From NCBI GenBank assembly GCA_964609695.1, contig CAZSSP010000007.1:1-64000 (forward strand): a DNA stretch of 64,000 nt, written 5' to 3'. Shown here in pieces: positions 52,123-60,867 of this stretch (positions are counted from its first letter, which is position 1; each line of letters begins with the position of its first letter). Made by a program: the position numbers and the translations under genes. This stretch comes from JAGNHS01 sp964609695. GTDB taxonomy: Bacteria; Bdellovibrionota; UBA2428. A model generated the notes under the pieces. That model saw nothing but the letters and a program-made list of their open reading frames with translations. It was not told the DNA's origin and made no database searches.

Positions 52123-52971
52123 ATGAAAAAAATTAATTGGAGTTTTATTTTATTAGCCACAATGATTTCATGTTCTTCAAAGCCCAAAAGCTTAGCCGAA
52201 GAAAAAACTGAAACTTCTAATGCTTTAGACAAAGAAAAAACATACATTCTCGAATCCATCCACGAACGTGACATGACTCAAAACCCCGCTCTTAATCTTG
52301 ACGTGATAACCTCAGAGGACGGAAAAGTGGTTTTTGCTGGAGGAGCTTTTTCTGTGGGGGGTCTTTTAAGAAGTGCTCTATTCAAATCAGAAGACGGCGG
52401 CATCACATGGAAGGAAATCGAAGCCTACGTCTATGGAAGCAGCGTGACCGACATCGATATTGTTAAAAATCAAATCAATGTTTTTTTAACTTATGGTATT
52501 GAGGGGGCCTTTTTTAATGGAACACTTCGCTCTTTAGACGGAGGACTCCAATGGAATCGACTCGAAGGACTCAGAGACGAAAAGAATCAAGAGAAAATTA
52601 GAGCCCACATTGGATGCTGCTTTGAACAAGCTCTCAAAGGACATTTTAAGAATGAGAACGAAGGCTATGTTCTGATTAGTGACTATAGATACCTTCTCTT
52701 AAAAACCTTAGACGGTGGTCAGAATTATACCGTTGAGAAGCTCTTGGCTAAAGTTCAAAAAAATCCACCCAAACTCAAAGAGCTCAGCAAAAACCCATCC
52801 CCTTACGAATATAGAATTCGTCAAAGTAAAAAATTGAATTCTGATAAAGTCCCTCTAGCCTTCGAAATTGAAAGTCGAATTGCCGGAAAAACTTCTTGGA
52901 AAAAAATATCTGAATTACCCACCTTTTGGACTCTTGATAAAGTCACACTAAAAGCAACTCCAATGCCCTAA
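52123..52971 (+). CDS. Asp-box beta-propeller lipoprotein
   Basis: This 282-residue protein has a lipoprotein-like signal (MISC, cysteine 17). The mature part carries at least three Asp-box repeats: SEDGGITWKEIE, SLDGGLQWNRLEG and TLDGGQNYTVEK. These are typical of sialidase/Ycf48-like propellers, although too few blades are visible for a full propeller. The frame is open ten codons upstream, but the ATG at 52123 directly precedes the signal peptide and has AAGGA nearby. It lies seven bases after the iron-type ABC ATPase and may be an accessory of that importer; this is inference. Confidence 0.72.
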   Translation: MKKINWSFILLATMISCSSKPKSLAEEKTETSNALDKEKTYILESIHERDMTQNPALNLDVITSEDGKVVFAGGAFSVGGLLRSALFKSEDGGITWKEIEAYVYGSSVTDIDIVKNQINVFLTYGIEGAFFNGTLRSLDGGLQWNRLEGLRDEKNQEKIRAHIGCCFEQALKGHFKNENEGYVLISDYRYLLLKTLDGGQNYTVEKLLAKVQKNPPKLKELSKNPSPYEYRIRQSKKLNSDKVPLAFEIESRIAGKTSWKKISELPTFWTLDKVTLKATPMP

Positions 52972-53011
52972 AATTCAGACTCGTCATTTCATTTTTCTAG
53001 GCTCATCTTTT

Positions 53012-53040
53012 TTGACTGAACGCTATTAAAATGATTTTCT
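53012..53040 (+). promoter_or_regulatory. Putative promoter of the gcv operon, predicted leaderless
   Basis: TTGACT (53012-53017), a 17-base spacer and TTTTCT (53035-53040) are followed after six bases by the gcvT GTG start. The -35 box is good and the -10 box weak. The 75-base gap has no room for a glycine riboswitch. Confidence 0.45.
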
Positions 53041-53046
53041 CTGCGA

Positions 53047-54141
53047 GTGGACACTTCCCTAAAAAAAAGCCCCCTTTGGAATGAACACCAAAAACTTGGG
53101 GCACGCTTTGTACCCTTCAGTGGTTACGATATGCCTGTTCAATACCAAGGAGTTTTAGTTGAACACCAAGCCGTTAGAGAAAAGGCTGGTCTTTTCGACG
53201 TCTCGCACATGGGAGTGTCTATTTTCAGTGGACCCAATATCTTAGAAAAGATCAACTCCATAATCACTCGCGACGTTTCTCAATTAGCCGTCGGAAAAGG
53301 TGCTTATACACTCTTGTGTCGTGACAATGGATATTGTGTAGACGATCTTATTCTTTATCGAATTGAAAATGAGAAAATCCTCTTTGTATTTAACGCCTCC
53401 AATAAAGAAAAAGATTTCGAATATATTCAATCCAAACTCAAAGGAAATGATTTTAAAGCCACTGCACCCAGTGAAGATTGGGCGCTCATAGCTCTTCAAG
53501 GACCCGCTTCTGTTAAAATTTTGCAGGATTTGGGACTTAAAAGCTGGCCCGAAGCCTTTTCGGTAATTGAGCATAGTATTTCTGGAATTTCTTGCACCCT
53601 GCTCTTTACTGGATATACCGGCGAATTGGGTTGTGAAATTTGCGTAAAATCTCAAGATGCAGCAAAACTTTGGAATGAACTTCTTAAGAGTGGAAAAAAC
53701 GATGGTCTCATCGCCTGCGGTCTCGGCGCACGAGACACCCTAAGGCTCGAAATGGGCTATAGTCTTTACGGCCATGAAATTAGTGAAGAGATCAACCCCC
53801 TTGAAGCTGGACTTTCGTGGGCTGTAAATTTTTCCAAAGAAAACTTTATAGGCAAAGAAGCTCTCCTCACTTATAAGAACTCCCCCAAAAGAAAACTCAT
53901 AGCTCTCAAAAACAATTCTAAGCAGGCACCCAGAGGAGAAATGCGAGTTTATGACGCCACTGGCCGAGACGTCGGCTTCATAACTTCTGGCTCATTAGCC
54001 CCTTCCTTGGGTCACGCCATCGGATTAGCCCTAGTTTCGACCGATTCTAACGCTCCTTACTCGGTGGGCATAAGAGATAAAAAAATACCTTTTGATCTTA
54101 CGAAAAGACCTTTTTATAAGAAATTAAACAAGGAGACTTAA
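53047..54141 (+). CDS. gcvT: Glycine cleavage system T protein (aminomethyltransferase)
   Basis: This 364-residue enzyme transfers the aminomethyl carbon from GcvH to tetrahydrofolate, releasing ammonia and 5,10-methylene-THF. Signatures include FVPFSGYDMPVQYQGVLVEH (about 21-40), GLFDVSHMG with the conserved aspartate, and GLGARDTLRLEMGYSLYGHE. The start is a GTG with no ribosome-binding site. It opens a four-gene glycine cleavage operon. Its product feeds the reaction catalysed by FolD. Confidence 0.95.
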   Translation: MDTSLKKSPLWNEHQKLGARFVPFSGYDMPVQYQGVLVEHQAVREKAGLFDVSHMGVSIFSGPNILEKINSIITRDVSQLAVGKGAYTLLCRDNGYCVDDLILYRIENEKILFVFNASNKEKDFEYIQSKLKGNDFKATAPSEDWALIALQGPASVKILQDLGLKSWPEAFSVIEHSISGISCTLLFTGYTGELGCEICVKSQDAAKLWNELLKSGKNDGLIACGLGARDTLRLEMGYSLYGHEISEEINPLEAGLSWAVNFSKENFIGKEALLTYKNSPKRKLIALKNNSKQAPRGEMRVYDATGRDVGFITSGSLAPSLGHAIGLALVSTDSNAPYSVGIRDKKIPFDLTKRPFYKKLNKET

Positions 54142-54144
54142 TCA

Positions 54145-54531
54145 ATGTCAGAGATCCCTTCCTCATTAAAATATACAAAAGATCACGAATGGGCTCAAAA
54201 ACTTGAAGCCCCTAAAACATTAAGAATTGGAATCACTGACTTTGCTCAAAATTCCCTAGGCGATGTCACCTACTTGGAACTTCCTGAAATTGGAAAAGCC
54301 TTTAAAAAAGGTGAAATCATTGGGACCGTTGAAAGTGTTAAAGCCGTATCCGATATTTACGCTCCAGTGAGTGGAAAAATCACAGCCGCTAACAGTTCAC
54401 TTTGCGACGAGCCTTCATTGCTTAACACGGATCCATTTGGAAAAGCTTGGTTAGTTGAAATCGAAATGGAAAACGAAGCGGATTGGAATGCTCTTTTAAG
54501 TCCCGAAGCTTATTCACAACACGCACACTAA
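54145..54531 (+). CDS. gcvH: Glycine cleavage system H protein
   Basis: A 128-residue lipoyl carrier protein that shuttles the aminomethyl group between P, T and L proteins. The lipoyl-attachment lysine lies in GTVESVKAVSDIYAPVSG (about residues 58-75). YTKDHEWAQ at the N-terminus and LLNTDPFGKAWL near the C-terminus are also diagnostic. Enzymes for lipoylation and the L protein are not in the window. Confidence 0.96.
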   Translation: MSEIPSSLKYTKDHEWAQKLEAPKTLRIGITDFAQNSLGDVTYLELPEIGKAFKKGEIIGTVESVKAVSDIYAPVSGKITAANSSLCDEPSLLNTDPFGKAWLVEIEMENEADWNALLSPEAYSQHAH

Positions 54532-54551
54532 AAAAAAAACAGGAGACGCGA

Positions 54552-55922
54552 ATGCGCTATCTGCCACTGACCCCATCTGAAGAAAAAAAAATACTTAATG
54601 ACTGTGGAGTGAAAAACTTTTCAGATTTGCTAGACAGCGTTCCCCCTGATCTACGCTTAAAAGGAAACCTTAAAACAGGCGCCGCTCAGAGCGAAGAAGA
54701 GCTCGTAGAAACTTTTGAAAACTACGCCTCAAACATCAAAGCTGCAAAAATGATTTCTTTCTTAGGACAAGGCGCCTACGATCACACTTGGCCCAAAGTG
54801 ATCGATCAACTCATTAACCGCGGAGAATTTCTCACAGCCTACACTCCATACCAACCTGAAATTTCGCAGGGAACACTTCAAAGTATTTTTGAATTTCAAT
54901 CTTTAATTGCTGAAATCACAGGAATGGAAATCTCTAACGCCTCTCTTTACGACGGATCGACGGCTCTTCTTGAAGCTATTCTAATGAGCGCTCGCCTTCA
55001 AAAGAAAGAAAAGGGAGTGATCCTTGTTAGCGAAGGAACTTATCCATCAACCTTAGAACTTCTGAAAACTTATCTTGAACCTCTGAATATACAAATTCAT
55101 ATTTGGAAAGCCGACTCAAAAACTTATCTTTCCACAGAAAACACCCTTGATTATAGCGACACACAAAATATTCTAGGAGTCGCACTTCAGTCTCCTAACA
55201 AATGGGGATTGATTGAGGATTGGGCTGAAGCTGTCAAAAGCGCTCAGAAATTAAAAACTAAATCCATTGCCTCAACTTTCCAGATACATTCACTTACAGA
55301 ATTTGCTTCTCCAGGTGAGGCTGGAATTGACATTGTCTCCGGAGAAGGCCAAGCCCTTGGCATTCCTGTTGGCTTCGGAGGCCCTTACTTAGGCCTCTTG
55401 TGTTGTAAAAAATCCGATGTTCGGCAACTTCCGGGCAGACTTGTTGGACTCACAGAGGATTCCAAAGGACAAAGAGCTTTTTGCATCACTCTATCGACTC
55501 GCGAACAACATATTCGAAGAGAAAAAGCCACTAGCAACATTTGCTCCAATCAAAACCTCATGGCCCTAAGAGCGGCCATGTACACAACACTCATGGGACC
55601 ACAAGGACTCTTAGAACTTTCACAAACCCTAAGAGCCAAACTCGAATATTTTCAAAAAACGCTCGAGTCTAAAATAAAAAAGGGCAAAATTATTCAGGGT
55701 AGCGCCCTCAACGAGATTAGCCTCATCATTGGACCTTTAACTGAAGATCAAAAAAAGAATTTTGAAAAGAATTCATTCAATGAAGGCCTTATCTGTGGAG
55801 TCTTTAATAAAGAGCCCATAGCCCTCAATTCAAACAATCAAATTTTAACAATTGCGATCACTGAAAGACACTCAAAAAATAACTTAGACAAATTGGCAGA
55901 TTTTTTAAGTCGCCATTTTTAA
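54552..55922 (+). CDS. gcvPA: Glycine decarboxylase P protein, subunit 1
   Basis: This 456-residue alpha-type subunit of the two-part P protein lacks the PLP lysine and forms a heterodimer with GcvPB. The start region (MRYLPLTPSEEKKIL), FLGQGAYDHTWPKVI, AYTPYQPEISQGTLQS and TREQHIRREKATSNICSNQN are characteristic. AGGAG lies just upstream of the ATG at 54552. A longer frame back to 54483 would overlap gcvH and is rejected. Confidence 0.95.
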   Translation: MRYLPLTPSEEKKILNDCGVKNFSDLLDSVPPDLRLKGNLKTGAAQSEEELVETFENYASNIKAAKMISFLGQGAYDHTWPKVIDQLINRGEFLTAYTPYQPEISQGTLQSIFEFQSLIAEITGMEISNASLYDGSTALLEAILMSARLQKKEKGVILVSEGTYPSTLELLKTYLEPLNIQIHIWKADSKTYLSTENTLDYSDTQNILGVALQSPNKWGLIEDWAEAVKSAQKLKTKSIASTFQIHSLTEFASPGEAGIDIVSGEGQALGIPVGFGGPYLGLLCCKKSDVRQLPGRLVGLTEDSKGQRAFCITLSTREQHIRREKATSNICSNQNLMALRAAMYTTLMGPQGLLELSQTLRAKLEYFQKTLESKIKKGKIIQGSALNEISLIIGPLTEDQKKNFEKNSFNEGLICGVFNKEPIALNSNNQILTIAITERHSKNNLDKLADFLSRHF

Positions 55923-55941
55923 ATTGAAAGTGAAGGAATTC

Positions 55942-57411
55942 ATGAGCTGGCCATTACGTACATCACTCAGCATTGAAAACTCAAAAGATGGACACAAAGG
56001 ATATAGTTTGAAACGTTGCGACGTTCCTTCTCCCTCTTCCATTCCTGATAAACTCAAACGAAAAAAAACCGTGCGTCTCCCTGAGCTCTCCGAACTTGGT
56101 GTCGTTCGACATTACACTCGACTTTCTCAACTCAACTACTCCATCGACGGAGGCATGTATCCACTTGGATCTTGCACAATGAAGTACAATCCTAGAATTA
56201 ACGAATACACGAGTTCACATCCTAATTTTTTAAGACTTCACCCCAGGACTCCTGACGAACTTGCTCAAGGTGCGCTTGAAGCCATTTTTACTTTAGAAAA
56301 ACTTTTAAGTGAAATCAGTGGTTTCAAAAGAGTCAGCCTTCAGCCTGCCGCTGGAGCACAAGGTGAATATCTTGGCGTTCGAATGATTCGTGCCTATCAC
56401 GAAGAACGGGGTCAGAATTTTAAAAAAATTCTCATTCCTGAATCCGCCCATGGAACCAACTGTGCCACTGCAACCCTTTGTGGCTACGAAGTCGTTCCTG
56501 TTCCTGCCACGGACAAAGGAATTCTCAGCATTCATGATATCGATGAACTCTCTAAAAATGGAGACATCGCCGCACTCATGGTGACCAATCCAAACACCGT
56601 TGGGATTTTTGAATCAGAAATAAAAGCTATAACAGATCTTCTTCATTCACGTGGAGCTCTCGTTTATTGTGATGGCGCCAATATGAACGCTCTTTTGGGT
56701 GTAGCTCGCCCTGGAGATCTTGGCATCGACGTCATGCACTTTAATCAACACAAAACATTTACGACTCCTCATGGTGGTGGCGGCCCCGGATGCGGTGCTG
56801 TTGGTGTTGCAGCATCCTTAGAAGCTTATCTTCCCAATCCAACTATTGAAAAAGACAATAATGGAAAGTTTTTTACTGATTTTTCTAGAGCTAAAAGCGT
56901 CGGAAGAATTAAAGATTACAATGGTCATTTTTTAATGATGCTGAGATCACTCACTTACATTCTCGAACTTGGTTCTGAGGGACTTCATAAAGTTGGTAGA
57001 GACGCTATATTATTGGCGAACTACATTCGAGTCCGACTCAAACCCTATTACGACATTGCTTATGATCGCGCTTGTATGCACGAAGTTATTTTTACAGATA
57101 AAAAGCAAAAAAAATTCGGCGTTAAAACCCTCGACATTGCAAAGCGTTTGATAGACTTAGGCTACCATCCCCCCACTGTTTACTTTCCTTTGATCGTAGA
57201 TGGAGCCCTCATGATTGAACCCACAGAAACTGAGTCACTCGATAGTGTAGAAGATTTCTGCACAAAAATGATTCAGATTTCAAAAGAAGCCGAAGAAGAC
57301 AACGCATTTGCCAAACACTTTGAGGGAGCTCCAAAGCAAATGCCTTACTCAAGGATCAATGAAACCAAGGCAGCACGAGACCTCGTGCTTACTTGGAGAG
57401 ATATCCTTTGA
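55942..57411 (+). CDS. gcvPB: Glycine decarboxylase P protein, subunit 2
   Basis: A 489-residue PLP-binding subunit that decarboxylates glycine and passes the aminomethyl group to GcvH. The PLP lysine lies in FNQHKTFTTPHGGGGPGCGA. YPLGSCTMKYNPRINE and CDGANMNALLG are further signatures. AAGGA five or six bases before the ATG at 55942 favours that start over the TTG at 55924. Its last bases overlap the start of the GT39 gene. Confidence 0.96.
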   Translation: MSWPLRTSLSIENSKDGHKGYSLKRCDVPSPSSIPDKLKRKKTVRLPELSELGVVRHYTRLSQLNYSIDGGMYPLGSCTMKYNPRINEYTSSHPNFLRLHPRTPDELAQGALEAIFTLEKLLSEISGFKRVSLQPAAGAQGEYLGVRMIRAYHEERGQNFKKILIPESAHGTNCATATLCGYEVVPVPATDKGILSIHDIDELSKNGDIAALMVTNPNTVGIFESEIKAITDLLHSRGALVYCDGANMNALLGVARPGDLGIDVMHFNQHKTFTTPHGGGGPGCGAVGVAASLEAYLPNPTIEKDNNGKFFTDFSRAKSVGRIKDYNGHFLMMLRSLTYILELGSEGLHKVGRDAILLANYIRVRLKPYYDIAYDRACMHEVIFTDKKQKKFGVKTLDIAKRLIDLGYHPPTVYFPLIVDGALMIEPTETESLDSVEDFCTKMIQISKEAEEDNAFAKHFEGAPKQMPYSRINETKAARDLVLTWRDIL

Positions 57412-58895
57412 GCATATACGTTCTTCTACTTTTAATTTGTTACGTCATTCGCTTATGGCTTTCGACTTTTAGCGGAATACATCCCGACGAAGCCTATTAT
57501 TGGACCTGGGCTCAAAATTTACACATGGGCTACTTCGATCATCCTCCGATGATTGCCTGGATTATAGCCTTAGGACAAAAAACCTTTTGTCTTTTTAGTG
57601 GGCAAAGCTTTCCAAAAGATGAATTTTGGCTACAAATTTCATTTCGCTGGCTTCCCTACTTTTTCAGCACAGTGCTGACTCCCTACTTCTTAGGATTAAG
57701 TATTCGCTTATACCAAAGGCGACTCGTGAGCTTTACTCAAGGGCTGGCCATACTCAGCACTCCAATTTTTTGCCTAGGACCGCACATCATCACTCCGGAT
57801 AGTGTATTTTTCTTTGGATGGGTTCTTTGTTTATACGGAACCATGAAAGTTCGAAAGCTCAGACCCAAAGACGCTGCTCCAGATGAAATCACGCCCTTTT
57901 CATTGAAACATTGTTTATTTATGGGCTTCGCCTTAGCTTTTGCGGCCTATTCTAAATTCACGGCCATACTTCTGATCTTTCTCTATGCTCTCAGTGGCGC
58001 TGGCCTTTGGAACACACTCGGTTCTGGACTCACGGCTCTCATTTTATGTCTTCCCTATTTTTACTGGACAATTAGCACCGCCGCTAAAAAGGGAATTGGA
58101 ATTTTCTTTCAATTTCAAAATGGAATGAATCCATTCAATAGTCCCGTAGAATGGTCGAGAGTAGGCGACCTCATTCTTGCACAATTTGTATTATGGGGGC
58201 CTTTAGTTATTCTTTATTTAATCTATTTTTCAATTGGGAAACTTCGCAGAAGAGCATGGCTCATCCTTTGGACTATAGCTCCACTCTTATTTTTTTCAAT
58301 TAGCGCCCTAAGAAGACCCGCTGAAGCCAATTGGGCCCTTGTAGGAGCCATTCCCGCCTTAGTTATTGTTATTAGTGACTTAAGCAGAAAGGCCATTCAA
58401 TTAAGTTATTTAAGTATTTCAAATTTTTTAACTATTTTTCTAGGTCTTATTATTTTAATAAACGGCGCTCTTTTTGCTCCTATCTTTGAAAAATCCTATC
58501 CGAGAATTTCTGAGAAACTTTCGAAACCCTCACGGATTAATGAATTCCGAGGATGGAAGCGCTTTAGAGAATTTGTATTTGAGGCTTCCAGAGATGATCA
58601 AGCTCCAATTCTTGTCGATCGATATCAAGTTTTATCCCCATTATTGTTTTTTGATTCCATTGCAGCAGCTGATGAAAGCCTCGGAGAACGTCTAAAAATT
58701 TGGAACGATGGTGGATCTCGCAAGTCTCAATTCACCTTTGAAGAACGCTATCAAATACCACAAGGAACAAAAAATTACTGGATTTTGCTCGACGATCTCA
58801 GCAAGAACCCTGCTCATTGTAGATTTTCACAATCGCTTTTTAGAGGCGTTGAAGATATTCACACTTATCATTTATTAAAATGTTCAATAGAATAA
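57408..58895 (+). CDS. GT39-family membrane glycosyltransferase
   Basis: This 495-residue polytopic protein belongs to the GT39/ArnT-like family, which uses polyprenyl-phosphate sugars on the outer face of the inner membrane. The first-loop motif HPDEAYYWTWAQNLHMGYFD (about residues 24-43) with its catalytic acidic pair is diagnostic, followed by HPPMIAW. The acceptor (lipid A, protein or other) cannot be told. The start is a TTG with GGAGAG seven bases upstream, overlapping the gcvPB stop as TTGA. The coupling to the glycine cleavage operon has no clear metabolic reason. Confidence 0.85.
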   Translation: MSIYVLLLLICYVIRLWLSTFSGIHPDEAYYWTWAQNLHMGYFDHPPMIAWIIALGQKTFCLFSGQSFPKDEFWLQISFRWLPYFFSTVLTPYFLGLSIRLYQRRLVSFTQGLAILSTPIFCLGPHIITPDSVFFFGWVLCLYGTMKVRKLRPKDAAPDEITPFSLKHCLFMGFALAFAAYSKFTAILLIFLYALSGAGLWNTLGSGLTALILCLPYFYWTISTAAKKGIGIFFQFQNGMNPFNSPVEWSRVGDLILAQFVLWGPLVILYLIYFSIGKLRRRAWLILWTIAPLLFFSISALRRPAEANWALVGAIPALVIVISDLSRKAIQLSYLSISNFLTIFLGLIILINGALFAPIFEKSYPRISEKLSKPSRINEFRGWKRFREFVFEASRDDQAPILVDRYQVLSPLLFFDSIAAADESLGERLKIWNDGGSRKSQFTFEERYQIPQGTKNYWILLDDLSKNPAHCRFSQSLFRGVEDIHTYHLLKCSIE

Positions 58896-58914
58896 TGAGT
58901 CGAAGATTAAAATC

Positions 58915-60066
58915 TTAAGATTTTTGGATTTCGTGACTACGTTTCCAATTTTTTTCTGGACTAAATCTCCATAAGTAAAAATATCGCGCAGCAAAAGCTA
59001 TCAAAATATTAGGTATCCAAACAACTAACCAGCAAAATAATTCACTTCTTGCCATAGGGAGATGTGTTTTAATCGCCCATGTCACAATTGAAAAATAAAA
59101 GGTCCAATATAGAATGAGAATACTTATTCCATAAGCCACAGTGCGATTCTTGGCTGTTCGTTGGTTATTCACACTTAAAGAGAATGTGAGCGGCACAAAC
59201 AAGAAACAAACGAATGCAATCGCCAAACGTCGTGCCATTTCGACATAGATATTACGAGGATCACCTTCAGGATTATCTAACTCACTTCTACGATGCTTAA
59301 TTAATCCAGCCAACGACAAGCTTGGAGGAGAATCACGACTTCGCCCCGCTTCTTGAGAAAAATCAGCATTGATAACATATTCATCGAACAAAATACGCCT
59401 GACACTTTGTTGATCCTCTTTTTTAGAAATAAGGACTCCATTTTTCAATCGCAATTGTGCCCATCCATCTTTGCCAGCAGGAATCCACTCTCCAGTTTTA
59501 GAAGAAATTGTAACTTCATTGGCAAAAGATTTCTCATCGTGCAAAAAAACTCTGTGCAAAAGCCCACTAGGGTCAACTTCGTCTACGAATAAAACCATAT
59601 TTAAAAAGCCTTCGGCAAAAGTTCCGGCGCGAATAACGCTTGTAACCTTTTTATTAAAAGCTTCGTCAATAACAGCTTCGAAAGCACGATTTCCTAGTGG
59701 AGCTAAAAAAAATCCACAGAGAATTGTAAACAAACTCACAAGCGCACCAAACTGCATGCAGGGTCGAAGCAATCGCTTCGGAGAATGCCCCATGGCCTGC
59801 ATCGCCACCATTTCACGATCAGAAGACATTCGACCAAAAACTGTTAACAAAGAAAATAAAAATGAAATCGGGAAAATAAGCGGAGTGAAACTCAGCGACA
59901 AACCACCCAACATTTTAATAATTGAGAGTCCATCCAATCCCGACTTAATAATAAGATCTGAGAGTCTAAGAGCTTGTAAGCTTAGCAATAATACGAGAGA
60001 GAAAACTCCGCTAAAAATGGTCACACGCGTGAGCGAAAGCAAAAAATAGCGATCCAAACGCGACAT
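58915..60066 (-). CDS. lptF: LptF/LptG-family LPS export permease
   Basis: A 383-residue YjgP/YjgQ-family protein. It starts MSRLDRYFLLSLTRVTIFSG, followed by three N-terminal helices, a periplasmic jelly-roll domain (about 110-265) and three C-terminal helices (about 285-370). SSDREMVAMQAMGHSPKRLL is the coupling-helix region conserved in the family. LptF and LptG form the inner-membrane permease that extracts lipopolysaccharide. The partner gene is not adjacent, so whether this is LptF or LptG is undecided. It converges on the GT39 gene. Confidence 0.88.
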   Translation of the reverse strand: MSRLDRYFLLSLTRVTIFSGVFSLVLLLSLQALRLSDLIIKSGLDGLSIIKMLGGLSLSFTPLIFPISFLFSLLTVFGRMSSDREMVAMQAMGHSPKRLLRPCMQFGALVSLFTILCGFFLAPLGNRAFEAVIDEAFNKKVTSVIRAGTFAEGFLNMVLFVDEVDPSGLLHRVFLHDEKSFANEVTISSKTGEWIPAGKDGWAQLRLKNGVLISKKEDQQSVRRILFDEYVINADFSQEAGRSRDSPPSLSLAGLIKHRRSELDNPEGDPRNIYVEMARRLAIAFVCFLFVPLTFSLSVNNQRTAKNRTVAYGISILILYWTFYFSIVTWAIKTHLPMARSELFCWLVVWIPNILIAFAARYFYLWRFSPEKNWKRSHEIQKS

Positions 60067-60192
60067 TTTTTAATCTTAGAACCCATTTGCTAAATCCACA
60101 ATAAACTTCGCAAAATCCATGCCTTATAATTTCTTTTAAAGCGTCAGAGTTTTTACCCCCTGTCAAAAAATGACTTTGTTAGAATAGAGTTC

Positions 60193-60825
60193 ATGACTCG
60201 ATCGTCGGTATTAAGAATAAGCGGTTTTATTATAGGCCTATATTTAAACACACTATCCTTTGCCGGATATTATGAAATGTCGGCCAATGGATCTTATTAT
60301 AAATATAATAACGGAATTGTAGCAGGTGACTCGAACTATACGGTCATTCAACGTGTAGGCGGAGGACTGGCCTATAGATTTTTAACAAACACGGCCATCG
60401 AATTTGGTTACACAGAATCCAAAACTAGAGAAACTATCACTCAGGCGACAGCCGACGGCTCTATTCGACTTCGCTCTACAAAAACATCAACATTTAGGAT
60501 CCTCTCACTCGATTTAGTTTTATATTTTACCGACAAACGTAGTCGCTGGAGACCCTATATAAGAGCCGGCGGTGGATATACCATTCGTCGGGTCAAACTA
60601 GAAGGAAAGCAAATTGATGTTCTTGCTGGCAATGTTGAAACTGGTCTTCAAGCTTCTTCTCCCACAATTTATTCAGTGTCTGCACAAGGGGGCGCTGGTG
60701 TGAACGTATTTGTATCCGAACAAATCGCACTAGAAGCCAGCTACACTGCTTATGCCACCGAATTAGACAAACCTGAAATATTTATTCACTATTCAATTGC
60801 TGGCGGCCTTAGATACATTTTTTAA
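60193..60825 (+). CDS. Outer-membrane beta-barrel protein (OmpW/OmpA-barrel type)
   Basis: A 210-residue protein with a signal peptide (about 1-24, SFA-GY) and repeated amphipathic strands (TAIEFGYTESKTRETI, WRPYIRAGGGYTIRR, GGAGVNVFVSEQIALEASYT), ending in phenylalanine. This matches the eight-stranded small barrel proteins. The ligand is unknown. A TAGAAT hexamer ends seven bases before the ATG, again suggesting a very short leader. It diverges from lptF. Confidence 0.78.
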   Translation: MTRSSVLRISGFIIGLYLNTLSFAGYYEMSANGSYYKYNNGIVAGDSNYTVIQRVGGGLAYRFLTNTAIEFGYTESKTRETITQATADGSIRLRSTKTSTFRILSLDLVLYFTDKRSRWRPYIRAGGGYTIRRVKLEGKQIDVLAGNVETGLQASSPTIYSVSAQGGAGVNVFVSEQIALEASYTAYATELDKPEIFIHYSIAGGLRYIF

Positions 60826-60867
60826 TCAAGCACGTTTTAGTCAAGACTTCTAAGTTTTTAATGATCA

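Noticed and set aside
52972..53046. Glycine riboswitch upstream of gcvT
   Set aside because: The gap is only 75 bases and shows none of the conserved glycine aptamer core.
58909..58924. Palindrome AAAATCTTAAGATTTT as a terminator between the GT39 gene and lptF
   Set aside because: It is AT-only apart from two C-G pairs, has no loop, and includes the lptF stop codon. It is too weak to call.
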